Assembly (NCBI RefSeq): GCF_044068625.1
Contig: NZ_JBIPKH010000001.1
Location: forward strand, 281,962 to 345,961
Length of the DNA stretch: 64,000 bases
Reading direction: 5' to 3'
DNA from: Desulfurivibrio sp044068625
GTDB taxonomy: Bacteria; Desulfobacterota; Desulfobulbia; Desulfobulbales; Desulfurivibrionaceae
Shown here: positions 61,175 to 64,000 of the stretch, in pieces
How the letters are laid out: each line of letters opens with the position of its first letter
How positions within the stretch are numbered: position 1 is the first letter of the stretch
The notes under the pieces: generated by a model
What the model was told of the DNA's origin: nothing
What the model saw: the letters and a program-made list of their open reading frames with translations, nothing else
Database searches by the model: none
Made by a program: the position numbers and the translations under genes

Positions 61175-61972
61175 ATGCGAAAACTGATAACCATATTGCC
61201 TCTAACCTGCCTCCTCTGGGCCAATATCACCTCTGGCCAGGAGTCGAACATGGGCATGAGCGATATTGCGAACCAGCTTCGCCAGGCCGAGGAACTGGCC
61301 AAGTCCTTGGAAATGCCGGATCAGCAATCAAGCCATGCCGAAAAAGCCCGACAGGCTGCCGAAGAGCTTTTTCGACAGTTCAACGCTCCTGAACACCAAG
61401 CAAGAATCAAAAGGGAGGAACAGCGGCTCAGGGAAACCATTTTTGCCGATGTGCTAAACGAATACGGCCAAAATCATGGGGCAGAGGCCACCAATGATTT
61501 TGTGCCCGGCCTGCTGGCTGACCATGAACGGGTGTACCTCCTTATTTCAAGCTCGGTGCCGGAAAGCACTCTGAAAAATTACATGACCATGATTGAGCGG
61601 GCGCAAGAACCCAACCTGATAATGGTCATGCGCGGCTTCATTGGCGGCATGGAGAAAATTCGTCCGACCATTCAATATCTGCAAAATTTGCGCAAAAAAG
61701 ACCCCTCTTGCAATCCCACCCGGGCTAAATGCGACCTTTTCCAGGTGAACATCCAGATCAACCCCTTGCTGTTCCGCCAATATGGCATCACCAGGGCCCC
61801 CGCGGTGGTTTATGCCGCCAACGTACCCTCGGTCGAGATTGAGCAACCATCCGGCTCGGCCTTCATCATCGAGGGTGACGCCGCGCTGGATTACCTGTTG
61901 GAGCGAATAAACCGCGAAGCCAAAAGTGAAACCCTGGCCGGCCTGATCCGGGCCTTGCAGGGAACCAATTAA
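61175..61972 (+). CDS. trbC: TrbC type-F pilin assembly protein
   Basis: A 265-residue periplasmic protein with a signal peptide, a helical N-terminal region, and a thioredoxin-like TrbC domain: VYLLISSSVPESTLKNYMTM, LIMVMRGFIGGMEKIRPTIQ, FQVNIQINPLLFRQYGITRA and PAVVY. The ATG at 61175 follows AGGGAGAAG. It belongs to the TraW-TraU-TrbC pilus assembly group. Confidence 0.88.
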   Translation: MRKLITILPLTCLLWANITSGQESNMGMSDIANQLRQAEELAKSLEMPDQQSSHAEKARQAAEELFRQFNAPEHQARIKREEQRLRETIFADVLNEYGQNHGAEATNDFVPGLLADHERVYLLISSSVPESTLKNYMTMIERAQEPNLIMVMRGFIGGMEKIRPTIQYLQNLRKKDPSCNPTRAKCDLFQVNIQINPLLFRQYGITRAPAVVYAANVPSVEIEQPSGSAFIIEGDAALDYLLERINREAKSETLAGLIRALQGTN

Positions 61973-61992
61973 CTCAAGGAAGGAGAAAAACC

Positions 61993-62400
61993 ATGATCAA
62001 CAAGGCCATCCTCATCGGCAACCTGGGGGCTGCCCCGGAAATCCGCCACACCCAGGCCGGCGATCCCGTAGCCACCTTTTCCCTGGCCACCACCGAGGTC
62101 TGGCGCAAGCCGGACGGCAATAAGCATGAGCAGACCGAGTGGCACCGGATCGTCGCCTTCAAACGGATGGCGGAAGTGTGCGGCGAGCTGCTGGAGAAGG
62201 GCACCAGGGTTTACATCGAGGGGCGCATTCAGACGCGCAAATGGCAAGACCAGGACGGCGAGGATCATTGGGCGACCGAGATCGTCGTCCGCGACATGAA
62301 AAAGCTTACCCCCAAGAACGCCGACCGGGCGGTCCCCCCCAGCATGGATTCAAACGTTCCGTTGCCCGAGCCGCCTGTAGGCGACGATGTTCCGTTCTGA
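61993..62400 (+). CDS. ssb: Single-stranded DNA-binding protein
   Basis: A 135-residue SSB with an OB fold (KAILIGNLGAAPEIRHTQAG, EWHRIVAFKRMAEVCGELLE, GTRVYIEGRIQTRKWQDQDG) and the acidic tail ending DDVPF that recruits partners. It would coat DNA entering the recipient or arising at the element origin. Its place inside the tra operon is typical of ICEs. AAGGAAGGAG precedes the ATG. Confidence 0.93.
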   Translation: MINKAILIGNLGAAPEIRHTQAGDPVATFSLATTEVWRKPDGNKHEQTEWHRIVAFKRMAEVCGELLEKGTRVYIEGRIQTRKWQDQDGEDHWATEIVVRDMKKLTPKNADRAVPPSMDSNVPLPEPPVGDDVPF

Positions 62401-62410
62401 GGGGTTTGCG

Positions 62411-62584
62411 ATGCCTGAGAATGAAACCAGCTTTTACCTGCGTGAGATTCCAGTGCCATTGTGGCGAGAAGCCAGGGCGATAGTAGTTCTGAAAAAGAGT
62501 ACCCTGCGCAAGGTGCTGCTCGACGCGCTGGCTGATTATTGCCGGCGAGAAAAAAAAGAGGTGCCTGCATGCAAGAAAAAATAA
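62411..62584 (+). CDS. Small protein, possibly ribbon-helix-helix
   Basis: A 57-residue protein starting at 62411 (GAGGGG upstream). SFYLREIPVPLWREARAIVV then KKSTLRKVLLDALADYCRRE has the strand plus two-helix pattern of small ribbon-helix-helix DNA-binding proteins. It overlaps trbI by 16 bp. Function is unknown. Confidence 0.5.
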   Translation: MPENETSFYLREIPVPLWREARAIVVLKKSTLRKVLLDALADYCRREKKEVPACKKK

Positions 62585-62904
62585 CAACCAAATCCACCAA
62601 CGGACGGCCCGGACCCGGCTACCTTGAGGTGATCACGCTCACCGTCTTGATCAGCCTGATGACGGTCACCCTTGCCGTCGGCTTGTACGACCAGCGATAC
62701 GCCCAGAAGGTGGTTGCGGTGGACTTCAAGGGTTTCATCCAGGAGCAGCGTGACCGGCTGCTGGCCGGCGAGATTGACGACAATGGCCTGCGAGCCGCCC
62801 TTGACAGTCTGGAAGTGTCCCTGACCAGTGTGCCTGGCAATCATGTCGTAATTCTCAAAGAGGTGGTGCTGAGAAATGCTCAGGATATCGAACTTAAACC
62901 CTAG
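62569..62904 (+). CDS. trbI: TrbI type-F conjugation protein
   Basis: A 111-residue inner-membrane protein: a membrane helix (EVITLTVLISLMTVTLAVGL) then VVAVDFKGFIQEQRDRLLAG and LEVSLTSVPGNHVVILKEVV, typical of TrbI, which affects pilus retraction. The first frame-consistent ATG (62539) lies in the upstream gene; 62569 fits better. Confidence 0.78.
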   Translation: MQEKITTKSTNGRPGPGYLEVITLTVLISLMTVTLAVGLYDQRYAQKVVAVDFKGFIQEQRDRLLAGEIDDNGLRAALDSLEVSLTSVPGNHVVILKEVVLRNAQDIELKP

Positions 62905-63352
62905 GGAAAAAGGGTTCCTGCTTGTGATGCTGGTGGCCGTGCTTTTGGGGGCCATCCTGCCGAGCCGCCTGAGCCTGGCCTTGGGTGAGTCGGTCAGGCA
63001 TAAGCTCTTCTTCCTCGGGGGCAGACCGGTCGAACATCGCATCCAGGCCGGCGACTACCTGGTGTTCCCCTACGACGGACACCGGCTGACCAAGTTTGCG
63101 GCTTGCCTGCCCGGTGACCGGCTCAACGTGATCGAAGGCGAGTTCTTCTGCAACGGAGAATTCCTGGGCCGGGCACTAACCGTCAACAGTCTGGGCGAGC
63201 CGCTGCCGCAATGGCAGTTCAACGGGGTGGTGCCGACCGGCAGGGTATTCATGTCCGGCCACCATCAACGCAGTTATGACAGCCGCTATATGGGGTTTAT
63301 CGACATTGAAGAGATCACTCACAAAGCATATCCTCTCTGGCCTTTTTGGTAG
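62876..63352 (+). CDS. S26-type signal peptidase (TraF/TrhF type)
   Basis: A 158-residue membrane protease of the type that trims conjugative pilins. After a membrane helix (FLLVMLVAVLLGAILP), GESVRHKLFF holds the likely catalytic Ser, LTKFAACLPGDRL the Lys, and GRVFMSGHHQRSYDSRYMGF the third S26 block. In RP4 the related TraF cyclises the pilin. It overlaps trbI by 29 bp. Confidence 0.8.
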   Translation: MLRISNLNPREKGFLLVMLVAVLLGAILPSRLSLALGESVRHKLFFLGGRPVEHRIQAGDYLVFPYDGHRLTKFAACLPGDRLNVIEGEFFCNGEFLGRALTVNSLGEPLPQWQFNGVVPTGRVFMSGHHQRSYDSRYMGFIDIEEITHKAYPLWPFW

Positions 63353-64000
63353 CGGACTGCTGCTGTTCGGCCTGCTGGCGGCTCCACCGGCTGCCACCGG
63401 CCAACCCGCGCTGTTCTACCAGGACACCAAGCGTGGCTGGTTCTGGTATGAAGATCCGCCGATTGAGCTGGAAATTGAAGAGATGGAGCAGGAGATTCCG
63501 GCCCGGCCGATTCCCTCGCTACATGCTTTTAGCATGGAAGAACTATGGGATATGCACCCGGATGACTTCCACACCCTGCTGATGGATCTGCAAAAGGAGG
63601 CCGTGCGCCGACCCACCGAGGAAAACATGCTGGAATACATCACCATCCAGGATATTGCCCGGCGCAAGGCTTTGGCATTCACCAACGTGGCTGCCTACGT
63701 TACCCAGAAGCACGGTGAATTTGACCAGAGCCAGGCATACCCCGTCGCCATGCCGGGGGTCAGGGCCAGGGTCCAACAGCAGCGCCAGGAGATTGTCGGT
63801 GTCGTTGCCGCTGCTCGACACGATCACGCTTTGTTGTTCTTCACCGATCCGAGCTGCACCTTTTGTGTCGAGCAACAAAAGATTCTGGGATATTTCACTG
63901 CCCGGCACGGCTGGGAGGTTAAGCCCATCGATATCATGGCTCGGCCGGACCTGGCGGTTCAGTTCGGGGTGCAACGCACCCCAACCCTGCTCCTTATTAA
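63306..64000 (+). CDS. traF: TraF thioredoxin-like conjugation protein, 3' end cut by the window
   Basis: At least 231 residues, running off the edge. A TTG at 63306, about ten bases after GGGG, gives a good signal peptide (ILSGLFGSGLLLFGLLAAPP). Then GWFWYEDPPIELEIEE and a thioredoxin domain with FTDPSCTFCVEQQ (Cys184 and Cys187) and RTPTLLLI appear. F TraF lacks the CxxC, but most homologues keep it. It overlaps the peptidase gene by 47 bp. Confidence 0.85.
   Translation, partial: MKRSLTKHILSGLFGSGLLLFGLLAAPPAATGQPALFYQDTKRGWFWYEDPPIELEIEEMEQEIPARPIPSLHAFSMEELWDMHPDDFHTLLMDLQKEAVRRPTEENMLEYITIQDIARRKALAFTNVAAYVTQKHGEFDQSQAYPVAMPGVRARVQQQRQEIVGVVAAARHDHALLFFTDPSCTFCVEQQKILGYFTARHGWEVKPIDIMARPDLAVQFGVQRTPTLLLI

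Larger units (their letters stand above)
39758..64000. mobile_element. Integrative and conjugative element (ICE), left part; right end beyond the window
   Basis: The element starts at a tRNA-Asp 3' fragment. It carries, in order, a tyrosine recombinase, an XRE/HTH switch, a TrfA-like initiator with iterons, a DNA methyltransferase and an F-type conjugation operon from TraA to TraF. Almost everything after 42.6 kb is rightward. Relaxase, coupling protein and the remaining mating genes are not in the window. The chromosome-like mla operon ends just before it. Confidence 0.9.

Overview
The window joins two different kinds of DNA. Bases 1 to about 39,757 are ordinary GC-rich bacterial chromosome. 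The rest, from about 39,758 to the right edge, is the left part of an integrative and conjugative element (ICE) inserted in a tRNA-Asp gene. A Desulfobacterota-type (delta-proteobacterial) anaerobe fits best. The reasons are a class II (B12) ribonucleotide reductase, a HesB-like selenoprotein, a ferredoxin-fused EtfA, an AMMECR1 protein and the gene order rpmF-plsX-fabH...fabG-acpP-fabF-rpiB-glyA-comEB-nrdR-ribDE-ribBA-ribH-nusB-ftsK. This is inference from gene content; no 16S gene is present.

Chromosome, left to right. The end of nrdJ, a cupin protein and an RlmL-type rRNA methyltransferase run rightward and are followed by a frameshifted sirtuin remnant. Leftward genes follow: a cNMP/HDOD regulator, an unknown glycine-zipper membrane protein, a HAMP-GAF-HD-GYP c-di-GMP phosphodiesterase and a GspG-like pseudopilin. 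Next come tRNA-Leu(UAA), an AMMECR1 protein and a HesB-like protein whose frame is open only if an internal UGA is read as selenocysteine. After phosphofructokinase (rightward, with a clear sigma-70 promoter) nearly everything is leftward: HNH protein, folC, UvrD-like helicase, PHP phosphatase, ftsK, nusB, the riboflavin genes, nrdR, dCMP deaminase, glyA, rpiB and the fatty-acid/phospholipid genes. In that last block an acyl-CoA dehydrogenase plus both ETF subunits sit where fabD would normally be. A complete mlaE-F-D-A-C lipid-transport operon ends the chromosomal part.

ICE. The left junction is the last 54 nt of a tRNA-Asp gene, next to a tyrosine recombinase with its own promoter. A NERD-domain membrane protein comes next, then a phage-like switch: an XRE repressor opposing a small HTH protein, with two face-to-face promoters around a palindrome. 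Small HTH and VVA0879-family genes lead to a TrfA-like replication initiator that carries a C-terminal domain resembling DnaA domain I. Its stop codon lies inside the first of nine perfect 22-bp tandem repeats, which look like an iteron origin. A D12 adenine methyltransferase, a sigma-like protein and a short unknown follow.

From 48,376 to the end is one rightward F-type conjugation operon: OmpA-like, DsbC-like, TraA pilin, TraL, TraE, a PH-domain membrane protein, TraK, TraB, TraV, TraC, TraN in two separately secreted halves, TraW, TraU, TrbC, SSB, a small protein, TrbI, a TraF/TrhF-type signal peptidase and a truncated TraF. TraI, TraD, oriT and the right att site must lie beyond the window or are not recognised here. 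Stretches without a convincing gene (3614-4033, 9044-9456, 47988-48375, 45711-45880) are described in their own entries. The strongest novelty candidates are the TrfA/DnaA-I fusion with its overlapping alternating iterons, the switch architecture, the two-part TraN, and the ACD/ETF insertion in the fatty-acid operon.
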